Source: JAFANK01 sp036741695 | GTDB lineage: Bacteria; Vulcanimicrobiota; Vulcanimicrobiia; Eremiobacterales; Eremiobacteraceae | Length of the DNA: 64,000 nucleotides | NCBI GenBank assembly: GCA_036741695.1 | Contig: DAINRU010000003.1 | Span: 62,001-126,000 of the forward strand | Direction: 5' to 3' | Shown: positions 1-7,550 of the stretch, one piece after another | Numbering within the stretch: position 1 is the first letter of the stretch | Layout of the letters: each line of letters opens with the position of its first letter | Position numbers and translations under genes: made by a program | The notes under the pieces: generated by a model | The model's input: only the letters and a program-made list of their open reading frames with translations | What the model was told of the DNA's origin: nothing | The model's database searches: none

Positions 1-263
1 GCGTCGCGCTCGATCGCCGTTAGCGTCGGCGTCATGATCGCCGCGCTCAACATGATGGCCAGCGCGACGATGACCGCGTTCGGGGGGAGCGCTGCCGTTC
101 CGAGCGACGCGCGCAGCAGTCCCAGCACGACGATGATCCGAGTGAACGACGTCACCGAGATCGCGAGCACGGGTATCACGGCGAGCACGAAGAGGAGAGC
201 GAGCAGGTCGACCGGCGACCCGAGTGTTGCGCGCGTAGCCCAGCTCGTGACAGGATCGGTCAT
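1..263 (-). CDS. fliP: Flagellar/type III export membrane protein FliP, N-terminal part
   Basis: This is an inner-membrane component of the flagellar (or related type III) export gate. The window cuts the gene, and only about 87 N-terminal residues are visible. They contain a hydrophobic helix followed by the FliP hallmark TSFTRIIVVLGLLRASLGT and then PPNAVIVALAIML, where canonical FliP has SFTRIIIVxGLLRxALGT and PPN. The ATG at 263 overlaps the stop of the upstream fliN-like gene as ATGA, so translation is probably coupled. A type III secretion SctR cannot be excluded from this fragment, but the hook/rod-like gene upstream favours a flagellum. Confidence 0.85.
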   Translation of the reverse strand, partial: MTDPVTSWATRATLGSPVDLLALLFVLAVIPVLAISVTSFTRIIVVLGLLRASLGTAALPPNAVIVALAIMLSAAIMTPTLTAIERD

Positions 264-526
264 GCCGACGGCTGCTTGGCGTCCGGCAGCACGATCTGCT
301 TGATCTCGACCGCGAGGCCCCCATCATCCATCGCGACGAGATCTCCACAAGCGATCGTGATGCCATTGACCAGCAATGGCACCGGTGCGTCCGTCCTGGC
401 GTCCAACGGTACGATGGTGCCCGGCGCGTAGTTCAAGACTTCACCTACGGACGCCGTCGTCCGACCGACGAGCGCCGTCACCACAACTCGCACGTCACCC
501 AACGCGTCCAGACTGATACCCCTCAC
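260..526 (-). CDS. fliN: FliN-like motor switch protein (SpoA domain)
   Basis: A short (88 aa) SpoA/surface-presentation domain protein, the C-ring component that works with FliM under the export gate. The visible fold markers are GDVRVVVTALVGRTTASVGEVL near the start (hydrophobic strand then the S-V-x-E-V-L turn), APGTIVPL, and a final LVNGITIACGDLVAMDDG segment. All match the FliN C-terminal barrel. I chose the GTG at 526 because it overlaps the upstream stop as GTGA and begins exactly where SpoA-like sequence starts. The longer reading frame upstream is arginine-rich antisense-like sequence. It lacks the acidic N-terminal arm of many FliN proteins. Confidence 0.8.
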   Translation of the reverse strand: MRGISLDALGDVRVVVTALVGRTTASVGEVLNYAPGTIVPLDARTDAPVPLLVNGITIACGDLVAMDDGGLAVEIKQIVLPDAKQPSA

Positions 527-1308
527 TGGCCGGCGCTCGCCGCGATGCTGACGACTCTCAACGCGCGAGACCCGCGGATCGACCCGAGCTGTGCGAAGGC
601 CAGGCGCCGCCCGCCCGCATCGAGTGTCACGGAGACATCGCGCTCTGCACAATCCAATCGCAGCAGCGAACCGGGGCGCCAGGCGGACACCTCGGCCAGA
701 CACGCGACGCCGGGCAGGGTGGCACGTAGCTGCACGGTCACATCGCACAGATCGGGACTCCCCATCGCCATGTCGGGCTGCCGATGCGGCGTGCAAGCCG
801 CGAACAAGCGCAGCACCGCCCGCTGACGGCTGCGGCCGCACATCCGGATGTCACAGCGCCAGGACTGCGCGAGCGGACGCACGCGCCGCTCCTCGCGGAC
901 GTTCACAATGTCATCGGGTGCGGCGATGAGCAATCGTCTGATCGCTTCGTCGACAATGCTTCGCTCGATCGAAGAGACGGCAAGCGCCGGCGCCCCACCC
1001 ACGATCCAGCTGAGCAGCATGCGTTCCGAGGCGTCGTCGATCACGCAGAATATCTCGTTCTCATCGTGCATGTAGCGCCAAGCTCGATCGATCACCCTAG
1101 GGTCGTCGAGATATCCGAGCAGCTCGATCTGACCGTGCGATGCGGTCATGCACTCACCGATGATGTGCGGCACCCTCATCAGCACGCCGCGAGCGGCGCG
1201 TGCGAGCGCGCGGCTAGCGTCGTCGACCGGGCTGTCTTTGCGTCGCGCGGCGATCGGCGGAACGTTCCAGCGGCGCGGCCTGTCTGCGCTGATCGTCTCG
1301 GCGATCAT
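523..1308 (-). CDS. fliM: FliM-like motor switch protein (SpoA domain)
   Basis: 261 aa, shorter than typical FliM (about 330 aa). The middle (roughly residues 45-190) has the CheC/FliM-like pattern: a conserved aspartate-rich stretch FCVIDDASERMLLSWIVGG, then SIERSIVDEAIRRLL. The last 75 residues form a SpoA domain (VTVQLRATLPGVACLAEVSAWRPGSLLRL). The N-terminal CheY-binding motif of classical FliM is not evident, so the assignment as FliM rather than a generic SpoA protein is an inference from fold, size and position directly before fliN and fliP. The ATG at 1308 overlaps the preceding stop as ATGA. Confidence 0.65.
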   Translation of the reverse strand: MIAETISADRPRRWNVPPIAARRKDSPVDDASRALARAARGVLMRVPHIIGECMTASHGQIELLGYLDDPRVIDRAWRYMHDENEIFCVIDDASERMLLSWIVGGAPALAVSSIERSIVDEAIRRLLIAAPDDIVNVREERRVRPLAQSWRCDIRMCGRSRQRAVLRLFAACTPHRQPDMAMGSPDLCDVTVQLRATLPGVACLAEVSAWRPGSLLRLDCAERDVSVTLDAGGRRLAFAQLGSIRGSRALRVVSIAASAGQ

Positions 1309-2042
1309 CGCACAAGATCGAGCGCTGTGCGCTCGAGTGCGTCTCGGCTCCTCGTCAGCGCAACCTCGATCTCAGCTCTTCCGCTCGCGTTCCACAGCGC
1401 ACGCAGGTCGGCGCTCATGGCCTGTGGCGATGGCTCCTGCGGATTCTGGCGCAGTGGTCCGACGTGTGAAGCGTCTGCGGGGACATATCGAGGCACGCCC
1501 GCTGACGAGGTCGCACGAGAGACGTTCCCGACGTCTTGCAGATGGTCGGCAGCCGGAAATACCGCGACCGCGAGGCGTCCGAGCAATGCCTGCTGTTCCG
1601 ACGCGGACGCGTGCCCGACCGCGCCTTTGATCACGCCCCAAAGGCGTCCGCGATCGTCGATCTGGTAGCTGGCGTAGCGCCCTGCGCTGATATCGCGCGT
1701 AGGGACGCGCAGCTCGGTGATGCGGCGGCTCCCAGTTGCGAGGTTATAGCCGAGCGCAGCCCGACCTTGATCGTCGAGCAGCCTTCCGTCAGCTGCGACG
1801 TGGAGGGTAGCCACTCGGGCGAATTCGCGCACCCCGTTGTCGTCGAGCACGAGGAGGCCGGCGCCTTCGATTCCGATCGGAGGGAGGGCACCCGGGCGCT
1901 GCGCTTCGGGCGACCGAGCTCCCTCAACGCCTTGCTCCAGCGTGGCGAGCCATGCTTGGTTTCTCTGCACGGCGGCGAGAAGCGCTACAGCTGAGGTTGA
2001 CTCGAGGACGCGGTCCGGCGCGGCGCTGAGCGGATCGATCAT
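1305..2042 (-). CDS. Flagellar hook/basal-body rod-like protein
   Basis: 245 aa from the ATG at 2042. The central part (about residues 55-95) reads LLVLDDNGVREFARVATLHVAADG followed by RLLDDQGRAALGY. This is the repeated motif of FlgE/FlgF/FlgG-type proteins (surface-exposed strand, G-x-F/L-x-V-D/A-A-D-G-R-L, then a Gly-Tyr turn). A C-terminal helix (RAEIEVALTRSRDALERTALDLVR) resembles the coiled-coil end used for axial assembly. It heads the four-gene overlapping run leading to fliP. It is shorter than FlgG, and the usual N-terminal rod motif is only partly recognisable, so the exact axial subunit is open. Confidence 0.6.
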   Translation of the reverse strand: MIDPLSAAPDRVLESTSAVALLAAVQRNQAWLATLEQGVEGARSPEAQRPGALPPIGIEGAGLLVLDDNGVREFARVATLHVAADGRLLDDQGRAALGYNLATGSRRITELRVPTRDISAGRYASYQIDDRGRLWGVIKGAVGHASASEQQALLGRLAVAVFPAADHLQDVGNVSRATSSAGVPRYVPADASHVGPLRQNPQEPSPQAMSADLRALWNASGRAEIEVALTRSRDALERTALDLVR

Positions 2043-2552
2043 GAAAAGGCTGGTCGTGGTGGAGTTGCGGCGATGAAGGTCCGTCCCCGGCCAACAATAC
2101 ACGTCGCGGTCGCGTTCCCAGCCGTCACCCGCAACCGGTACCAGCGAGTCATGCCGAGGAATCGTGCGCGCCTCGGCGCCGTGTGAAGGTTCGTCGCGAG
2201 GCGCACGAGAGACGAGGCGACCTGCCGCACGCGCAGACGGGGTCTTCGACGTCTCGAGCCATCACACGCCGGCACGGCAGGGGGCACTGGCATCATTGGC
2301 TTGGCCTGGGTGTGCGCGATCGGTCGCGTCCGCAGGTCGCACCCTGGGAGACCGGTCTGATGCGCGGTCCGTGCTGGGCTATTCGGTTTCGGGGACGAGG
2401 AAGAACCCAGGCCCCAGGCAGCGCGCTCGGCGAACGTGAGCCCGCCGCGGGGTCGAGAGTATCCATCGTACAAGAACGAACCGCGCGTCTTGGGCGCGAC
2501 TGAGAAGACGGACATGGGCACCTCAAGTGGAGGGCCATCGTACGGAGGTGCG
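2043..2552. other. Divergent intergenic region, no confident gene
   Basis: About 510 bases between the minus-strand flagellar run and the plus-strand MFS gene. I see no RNA gene. A minus-strand open frame from an ATG at 2515 to 2039 (158 codons, preceded by GAGGTG) exists, but its product is arginine- and proline-rich and matches no family I recognise. It overlaps the first bases of the hook-like gene. I treat it as unproven. The region should contain promoters for both flanking transcripts, but I could not pick convincing -35/-10 pairs. Confidence 0.3.
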
Positions 2553-2567
2553 ATGAGCGGGATGTGA
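2553..2567 (+). promoter_or_regulatory. Four-codon leader ORF overlapping the MFS start
   Basis: A GGAGG at 2544-2548 lies 4 nt before an ATG at 2553 that encodes only Met-Ser-Gly-Met and stops at TGA 2565-2567. That stop overlaps the GTG start of the MFS gene at 2564. The Shine-Dalgarno is better placed for the mini-ORF than for the GTG (15 nt away), so the transporter may be translated by re-initiation. Confidence 0.35.
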
Positions 2568-4120
2568 CCGAACAAAGAACGGATCCACGCCGCTCGGCCG
2601 GGCCGTGGATACTCGCCGCGACCATCATGGCCTCGAGCATGGTGTTCATCGACAGCACGGCGGTGAACGTCGCGCTGCCGGTACTGCAGCGAGATCTGCA
2701 TGCCACGATCGTCGACGCTCAGTGGTTCGTCGAGGCGTACGCGCTGTTCTTGTCGGCGCTCATCCTCGTCGGGGGATCGCTCGGCGACCACTTCGGCCGC
2801 AAACGCATCTTTCTCATCGGCACCATCGGGTTTGCAGCGGCGTCGGCGCTGTGCGGCGCGGCGCACACCGCGACCCAGCTCATCGCCGCGCGCTCGGCGC
2901 AAGGCGTGGCAAGCGCGCTGCTCACGCCGATCAGCCTTTCCATCCTGGGCGCCTGCTTTACCCAGCAAGCTCGAGGCCGGGCCATAGGGGTCTGGTCGAG
3001 CGTCACGGCCATCACCGCAGCCGCCGGTCCGCTCCTCGGCGGGTTCATCGTCGAACATGCCTCGTGGCGCTGGATCTTCTTCATCAACGTCCCGCTCGCG
3101 GTGGCGACCGTGATCGTCACAGCGCGCTTCATCTGGGAAAGCCGCGACGACGAAACCGTGCACCATGTGGATTGGGCGGGCGCCCTGCTCGCGACGATCG
3201 GGCTCGGATCCATCGTCTACGCGCTTATCTCGGCGTCAGGCACCGGCTGGTCGCAGTTCTACCTTGCTCTGCTCGCGGCTGGACTCGGACTCCTCGTCCT
3301 CTTCCTCTTCGTCGAGAAGCGCGTGCCGTCGCCCATGATGCCGTTGCGGCTCTTCGCCAACCCCAACTTCGGCGCCATCAATCTCATGACGTTTCTGCTG
3401 TATGCGGCGCTCGGCGGAGCGCTCTTCTTCATGCCCTTCAACCTCATCTTGGTGCAACACTACAGCCCGACGGCGTCAGGCGCCGCATTCTTACCCTTGA
3501 TCGGGCTCATCTTCGCCTTGTCTCCTTGGGCGGGCCATCTGGCAAGCTCCATCGGCCCGAGAAAACCGCTTGTCGCCGGCTCGTTCATCGCCGCGATCGG
3601 GTTTGCAGCCCTTGCGCTTCCTGGGATCGGCGGCTCGTACTGGACGACGTTCTTTCCGGCCACGCTCGCACTCGGCTTCGGCATGGCCTTGGTCGTCGCT
3701 CCGCTGACCACAACAGTGATGGGTTCGGTCGACCCTGACCACTTCGGCATCGCATCGGGCATCAACAATGCCGTGGCAAGGACCGCAGGACTCATCGCCA
3801 TCGCTGCGCTCAGCCTCGCAGTCGTCGCCACCTTCAATCGAGGGCTCGATGCCCGGCTCCCGCGGATCGGGGCCGCTCCCTCGGTCATCGCCGCGGTGAA
3901 CGCGCAGCGTCCACGGCTGGCCGGCGCGCAGGCTCCAGCATTTGCTCCCCCGGACGAGCGCAACGCGATCGCACTCGCGATCGCGCGCTCGTACGTCGAT
4001 GGCTTCCGGCTGGCCATGCTGCTCGCCGCCGGCCTTGCGCTCGCCAGTGCGCTGTGCGCGCTGACGCGCATCCGCGACATGGGCGCAACTGTTAGTGGAC
4101 CCGGACCTCGCTCGCCTTGA
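2564..4120 (+). CDS. MFS multidrug exporter, DHA2 (EmrB/QacA) family
   Basis: 518 aa, the usual size for a 14-helix drug:H+ antiporter in the cytoplasmic membrane. Motif D1-like sequence (FIDSTAVNVALPVLQ) is at residues 28-42, motif A GSLGDHFGRKR at 71-81, the antiporter motif C region ending GPLLGGFIVEHASWRWIFFIN at about 155-175, and alternating hydrophobic segments run to residue 500. The GTG start is set by an in-frame stop upstream. Its last 29 bases overlap the 3' end of the convergent modC. It stands alone, with no membrane-fusion partner nearby, so it probably exports small hydrophobic compounds into the periplasm or medium. Substrate unknown. Confidence 0.93.
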   Translation: MTEQRTDPRRSAGPWILAATIMASSMVFIDSTAVNVALPVLQRDLHATIVDAQWFVEAYALFLSALILVGGSLGDHFGRKRIFLIGTIGFAAASALCGAAHTATQLIAARSAQGVASALLTPISLSILGACFTQQARGRAIGVWSSVTAITAAAGPLLGGFIVEHASWRWIFFINVPLAVATVIVTARFIWESRDDETVHHVDWAGALLATIGLGSIVYALISASGTGWSQFYLALLAAGLGLLVLFLFVEKRVPSPMMPLRLFANPNFGAINLMTFLLYAALGGALFFMPFNLILVQHYSPTASGAAFLPLIGLIFALSPWAGHLASSIGPRKPLVAGSFIAAIGFAALALPGIGGSYWTTFFPATLALGFGMALVVAPLTTTVMGSVDPDHFGIASGINNAVARTAGLIAIAALSLAVVATFNRGLDARLPRIGAAPSVIAAVNAQRPRLAGAQAPAFAPPDERNAIALAIARSYVDGFRLAMLLAAGLALASALCALTRIRDMGATVSGPGPRSP

Positions 4121-5150
4121 AGGTGGCGTGGACGAGCGCACCACCCGCCAAGCCCAATTCATCAGCCGATCGCCGGGTGATGCGCGCCACGATGGGCGGA
4201 GAGCTCGCCACGCTGACCCGCAGCGCCGGCCCATCGGGCACGATGCCTGTCACAGGACCGTACAGCGAGTTGCGCGCCGACGAATCCGGGCGCGCGTGCG
4301 AGAGCACGACCGAATCCGGATCGACGACGAGCGCGACCCGTCCGGAGACCGTGCCGGGGATGACGAGCGTCGCGCCGTCGACGTCGACGGCGCTCAGGCC
4401 GCCATCAAGCGGCCGGGCGCTGCCGCGGAACAAGTTGACGCCTGCGAATGCCGCGACGTAACTGGTCAGCGGCTGTGACCGCAGCTCCTCAGGCGTGCCG
4501 CGCTGCGCCACTGCACCCGCTTCCATGACGATGAGCATATCCGAAAAGAGCATCGCCTCCACCGGGTCGTGGGTGACGAGCACGGTCGCCATGCCTCCCT
4601 GAGCGATGGTTCGCTGCAGCGCGTCGCGCACCGGAGGCCGGCGCTCGACGTCGATCGCCGAGAGCGGTTCATCCAACAATAGCACCTGCGGCGCGACGGC
4701 AAGCGCGCGCGCAATCGCGACGCGCTGCGCCTCACCACTCGATAGCGAGGAAGCCTTGTGTGCTCCGAGCGCTGCCGCGCCTGCCACCTCGAGCGCTTGG
4801 CGTGCGCTCGTGAGCGCAGCGCTGTTCGAGTGGCCGGTCGCGCGCAAGCCAAACGCCGCGTTCTCAAGCGCGCTCATGTGCCCGAAGAGCGCATACTCGG
4901 CGAACACCATCGCGCAATCCCTGCGCTGTGGAGGCGCGAAGATCTGCCGCTCGTCGTCGAACCATATCCGCGCGTCAAGGGTGATGCGGCCTCGATCGGG
5001 GCGCAGCAGGCCGGCGATCGTCCGCAGCACCGTCGTCTTGCCCGCACCGCTCGATCCGACGAGCGCGATCGACCGGCCCGCGGAGACCTCGAACCGGCAT
5101 GAGACGGGAAACGTTCCGGCGTGCGCTTCGAAATCGACCTGCAACGTCAT
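4092..5150 (-). CDS. modC: Molybdate ABC transporter ATP-binding protein
   Basis: 352 aa ATPase energising molybdate (or tungstate) uptake. Walker A GSSGAGKTT is at 32-40, the signature helix LSSGEAQRVAIARAL near 136-150, Walker B VLLLDEP at 156-162, D-loop SAID, and switch histidine in VTHDPVEA. A C-terminal TOBE/MOP-like domain (about 230-352) fits oxyanion transporters. Two oddities: the Q-loop reads VFAEYALF where the family has VFQ, and the signature is LSSGE rather than LSGGQ. It is the last gene of modA-modB-modC. Its ATG overlaps the modB stop as ATGA. Confidence 0.9.
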   Translation of the reverse strand: MTLQVDFEAHAGTFPVSCRFEVSAGRSIALVGSSGAGKTTVLRTIAGLLRPDRGRITLDARIWFDDERQIFAPPQRRDCAMVFAEYALFGHMSALENAAFGLRATGHSNSAALTSARQALEVAGAAALGAHKASSLSSGEAQRVAIARALAVAPQVLLLDEPLSAIDVERRPPVRDALQRTIAQGGMATVLVTHDPVEAMLFSDMLIVMEAGAVAQRGTPEELRSQPLTSYVAAFAGVNLFRGSARPLDGGLSAVDVDGATLVIPGTVSGRVALVVDPDSVVLSHARPDSSARNSLYGPVTGIVPDGPALRVSVASSPPIVARITRRSADELGLAGGALVHATFKASEVRVH

Positions 5151-5956
5151 GGCGCAAGCCCGGTGCCGCCCGCTGCCCGGCGCACGACGAGCAACGCACC
5201 GTACGACAGCACCATGAGGACGACCGCCACGGTGATCGCCGGCTGCAGGTCCGTCTGCGCCGACATGTACACGGCGATCGGCATCGTCTGCGTCACCCCG
5301 GGCAGGTTTCCCGCGAAGGTGATGGTCGCGCCGAACTCGCCCAGCGCCCGTGCCCAGGCAAGTGCCAATCCGCCAGCCAGCGCGGGCAGCGCCGGCGGGA
5401 TGATGACCCGCACGAACGTATACGTCCGCGACGCTCGCAACGTCGCCGCTGCATCGACGAGGTTGGGATCGACACGCGCGAAAGCGCTCTTGGCCACCGC
5501 GATGTAGAGCGGCGCGGCGACGAAGGTCTGCGCGAGGACCACCGCGGCGGTCGTGAAGGGGAGGTGGATCCCGAACATGTCGAGCTGTCGGCCGAGCAGT
5601 CCCATGCGGCCGAATGCCAGAAGCAACGCCAGGCCGCCGACGACCGGCGGAAGCACGACCGGCAGGGTGACAAGCGTCTCGAGCGCGTGGCTACCGCGAA
5701 ACGGGCGTGTGAGCAGCGCGGCCAGCGGAGTGCCGCACACGGCGATGATGAGCGCGCACAGCGCGCTGGTCTTGAGCGAGAGCCAGAGAGCTTGGAGGAC
5801 GATCTGGCTGCGCAGCGCTGCCCCGAACGCCTGGGGCGAGACCCGCAGCACGAGTGCTGCCAATGCGACGACGATGAACAGGACGAAGATCACAGCCAGA
5901 GCGATCCCGACCGCGCTCACGGTTGAATCACGGAGCGCGGCGGACGGATGTCTCAT
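5147..5956 (-). CDS. modB: Molybdate ABC transporter permease
   Basis: 269 aa inner-membrane permease with five to six hydrophobic helices, the first at about 10-40. The cytoplasmic coupling loop has the EAA-type motif ARALGEFGATITFAGNLPG near residue 210-230, which is diagnostic of ModB/CysT-type permeases. It also has the conserved TLPVVLPPVVGGLALL stretch of ModB at about 95-110. It pairs with the modC ATPase, whose start overlaps its stop, and with the binding protein modA 22 bases upstream. Tungstate specificity (TupB/WtpB) cannot be ruled out by sequence. Confidence 0.93.
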   Translation of the reverse strand: MRHPSAALRDSTVSAVGIALAVIFVLFIVVALAALVLRVSPQAFGAALRSQIVLQALWLSLKTSALCALIIAVCGTPLAALLTRPFRGSHALETLVTLPVVLPPVVGGLALLLAFGRMGLLGRQLDMFGIHLPFTTAAVVLAQTFVAAPLYIAVAKSAFARVDPNLVDAAATLRASRTYTFVRVIIPPALPALAGGLALAWARALGEFGATITFAGNLPGVTQTMPIAVYMSAQTDLQPAITVAVVLMVLSYGALLVVRRAAGGTGLAP

Positions 5957-5978
5957 CTGCGCAATCAGTGACCGGCGC

Positions 5979-6713
5979 TTACGGCGCGGGGCCGAAACCG
6001 AATTTTTGCAGTATGGCCTGGCCTCGGGGTGAGCGCACGAAGGCGATGAATGCGGTGGCGAGGTCTGGAGACGAGCTCTTCTTCAGGCTCGCCATCGGGT
6101 AGACGACCGCCGGTTGATCCTGAGAAGGCAGATCGATGACCTTCACTGATGTATGCCCTATGGTATCCGAACGATAGACGATGCCGGCATCCGCTTCGCC
6201 GAGATTGACCTTCGCGAGGACATCTTCGACGTTTTGCTCCTGCGAGACGACGTTGTGGGTGACGGCCGCCGCGTAGCCCGTGCCGAAGGCCGGTTCGGAG
6301 TCCATCTTCTCTAGCGTCTGGTGCGCGTAGCGGCCGCAGGGCACCGCATCCGCGCACAGCACGAGCTTGAGTCCGGGCTTGGTGAGGTCTTGCGGCGTGG
6401 CAACGCCTGAACTCGAGCCGGCGACGATGACCAACGCGTTCGTCGCGAACTGCGTCGACGGCCCCACAAGCCCATCGCTCGTGGCCTTGTCCATCCAACG
6501 TTTGTCCGCGCTAGCGAAGACGTCCGCTTGTGCTCCCTGGGCCAGTTGCGCTTCCAGTATCTGACTGCCGTCGAAGTCGAAGCGCACGCTCACGCCGGGA
6601 TGCGCCGCTTCGAACTGTTTGCCGAGCTCGGGAAATGCGGCGTGCAGCGACGCTGCGGCGAACACGGTCAGCACGGTCTGCGCCGCGCTTGCGAGCACGA
6701 TCGTAATAGACAT
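5979..6713 (-). CDS. modA: Molybdate-binding periplasmic protein
   Basis: 244 aa substrate-binding protein. The motif TVFAAASLHAAFPELGKQFE at the mature N-terminus, FDFDGSQILEAQLAQGAQADVFASAD at about 45-70, and YRSDTIG near residue 180 are the ModA oxyanion-binding landmarks. The signal segment before TVFAAASL is unusually short (about 14 residues) with no basic residue. The true start may therefore differ, although no better in-frame start codon is visible upstream. It leads modABC. I looked for a molybdenum-cofactor riboswitch or a ModE-type operator upstream and found none I could defend. Confidence 0.9.
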   Translation of the reverse strand: MSITIVLASAAQTVLTVFAAASLHAAFPELGKQFEAAHPGVSVRFDFDGSQILEAQLAQGAQADVFASADKRWMDKATSDGLVGPSTQFATNALVIVAGSSSGVATPQDLTKPGLKLVLCADAVPCGRYAHQTLEKMDSEPAFGTGYAAAVTHNVVSQEQNVEDVLAKVNLGEADAGIVYRSDTIGHTSVKVIDLPSQDQPAVVYPMASLKKSSSPDLATAFIAFVRSPRGQAILQKFGFGPAP

Positions 6714-6771
6714 GGGGAGGGCTACGCCGCAGCGGCGGGCTTACCGCTGTGCACGGCGCACAACAAGCGAG

Positions 6772-6791
6772 AACGGACCTAAAGGTCTGTT
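6772..6791. repeat. 20-bp palindromic repeat, copy 1 (one mismatch)
   Basis: AACGGACCTAAAGGTCTGTT, a 9-bp inverted repeat around two central bases, with one mismatch relative to the perfect copies at 12303, 18709 and 62954. It lies 30 bases past the stop of the minus-strand TetR gene and before modA. No T-run follows, so it is not a standard intrinsic terminator. Confidence 0.75.
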
Positions 6792-6821
6792 GCCACGAAT
6801 TCCCTGGTTCTTAATGAGGTG

Positions 6822-7436
6822 TTATTCGCTGCGGGTCAGCGAACCGGGACTGTCCGAGGGGGTCTTGACCGCGACCGCATCTTGCAACATCTGCTCGCAG
6901 CGTGCGAGGCCGTCGCCAAAAGACGCCTCCTCGCGGTCGACCTTGTACAGCGTGCTGAGACCGTGGATCTGGGCGGCAAGGGCACGGGCGATCGAACGGG
7001 CTTGCGCCTCCACCCCGCGCTCGAGCGCGTACTCGGTGACCAGCGCCTCGAGGCGGTCGAGCAACGCGTTCACAGCCCGGCGCAGTGGTTTGGCGAATGG
7101 CTCCACGTCGCCGAGCTCTGCGGCGAGATTGCCGAGCGGATCGCCGCGGTTGTCGCGCCGGCGCTGTTGGGCGACGTGTGCCAGGTAATCGGTGAGCCGC
7201 GCACGCGGGGACTTGCTGGGCGAGAACATCTCATCACCGGCCGGGCCATTATACCATTTCTCGATTTCGCCGATGATCGCGACGCCGAGCTCGTCCTTGC
7301 TGCGGAAATAATGATAGAAGTTGCCTTTGCCGACACCAGCAATCTCGAGGACGTTCTCCACGCTCGTCCCCTTGAAGCCCTGGCGATAGACGACCTCAGC
7401 CGCTAGTTCGATGATGTGCTGTCTTCGATTGCCCAT
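6822..7436 (-). CDS. TetR family transcriptional regulator
   Basis: 204 aa. The N-terminal 50 residues form a TetR helix-turn-helix: IIELAAEVVYRQGFKGTSVENV then IAGVGKGNFYHYFRSKDEL, with the canonical F-YHYF-K-E/D-L recognition helix. The remainder is a helical ligand/dimer domain with the RGDPLGNLAAELGD stretch typical of TetR proteins that carry a TetR_C-type core. It sits downstream of the cyclophilin-fusion gene and upstream of modABC on the same strand, but a 114-base gap and a palindromic repeat separate them, so a role in molybdate control is not implied. Target and ligand unknown. Confidence 0.9.
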   Translation of the reverse strand: MGNRRQHIIELAAEVVYRQGFKGTSVENVLEIAGVGKGNFYHYFRSKDELGVAIIGEIEKWYNGPAGDEMFSPSKSPRARLTDYLAHVAQQRRRDNRGDPLGNLAAELGDVEPFAKPLRRAVNALLDRLEALVTEYALERGVEAQARSIARALAAQIHGLSTLYKVDREEASFGDGLARCEQMLQDAVAVKTPSDSPGSLTRSE

Positions 7437-7550
7437 GCCAAAGCCTCAGGAGCAGCATCGGATGGAGGATGCTACGCGGCTCATGGCCGTTCGCCTTCGC
7501 AGATGCGGGGCGCGCGGCCTTCAAAGCCGGCGGAGAATAGTCCCTTCGCC

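Noticed and set aside
2039..3166. Long minus-strand open frame opposite the MFS gene
   Set aside because: Most of it is antisense to a well-supported 14-helix transporter, and the product is charged and repetitive in a way typical of GC-rich shadow frames.
5099..5926. Long plus-strand frame opposite modB
   Set aside because: Arg/Asp-rich antisense reading of a clear permease gene.
6714..6821. Molybdenum-cofactor riboswitch before modA
   Set aside because: The leader is short and has only the palindromic repeat and a small GC stem; I could not form the expected multi-stem structure.
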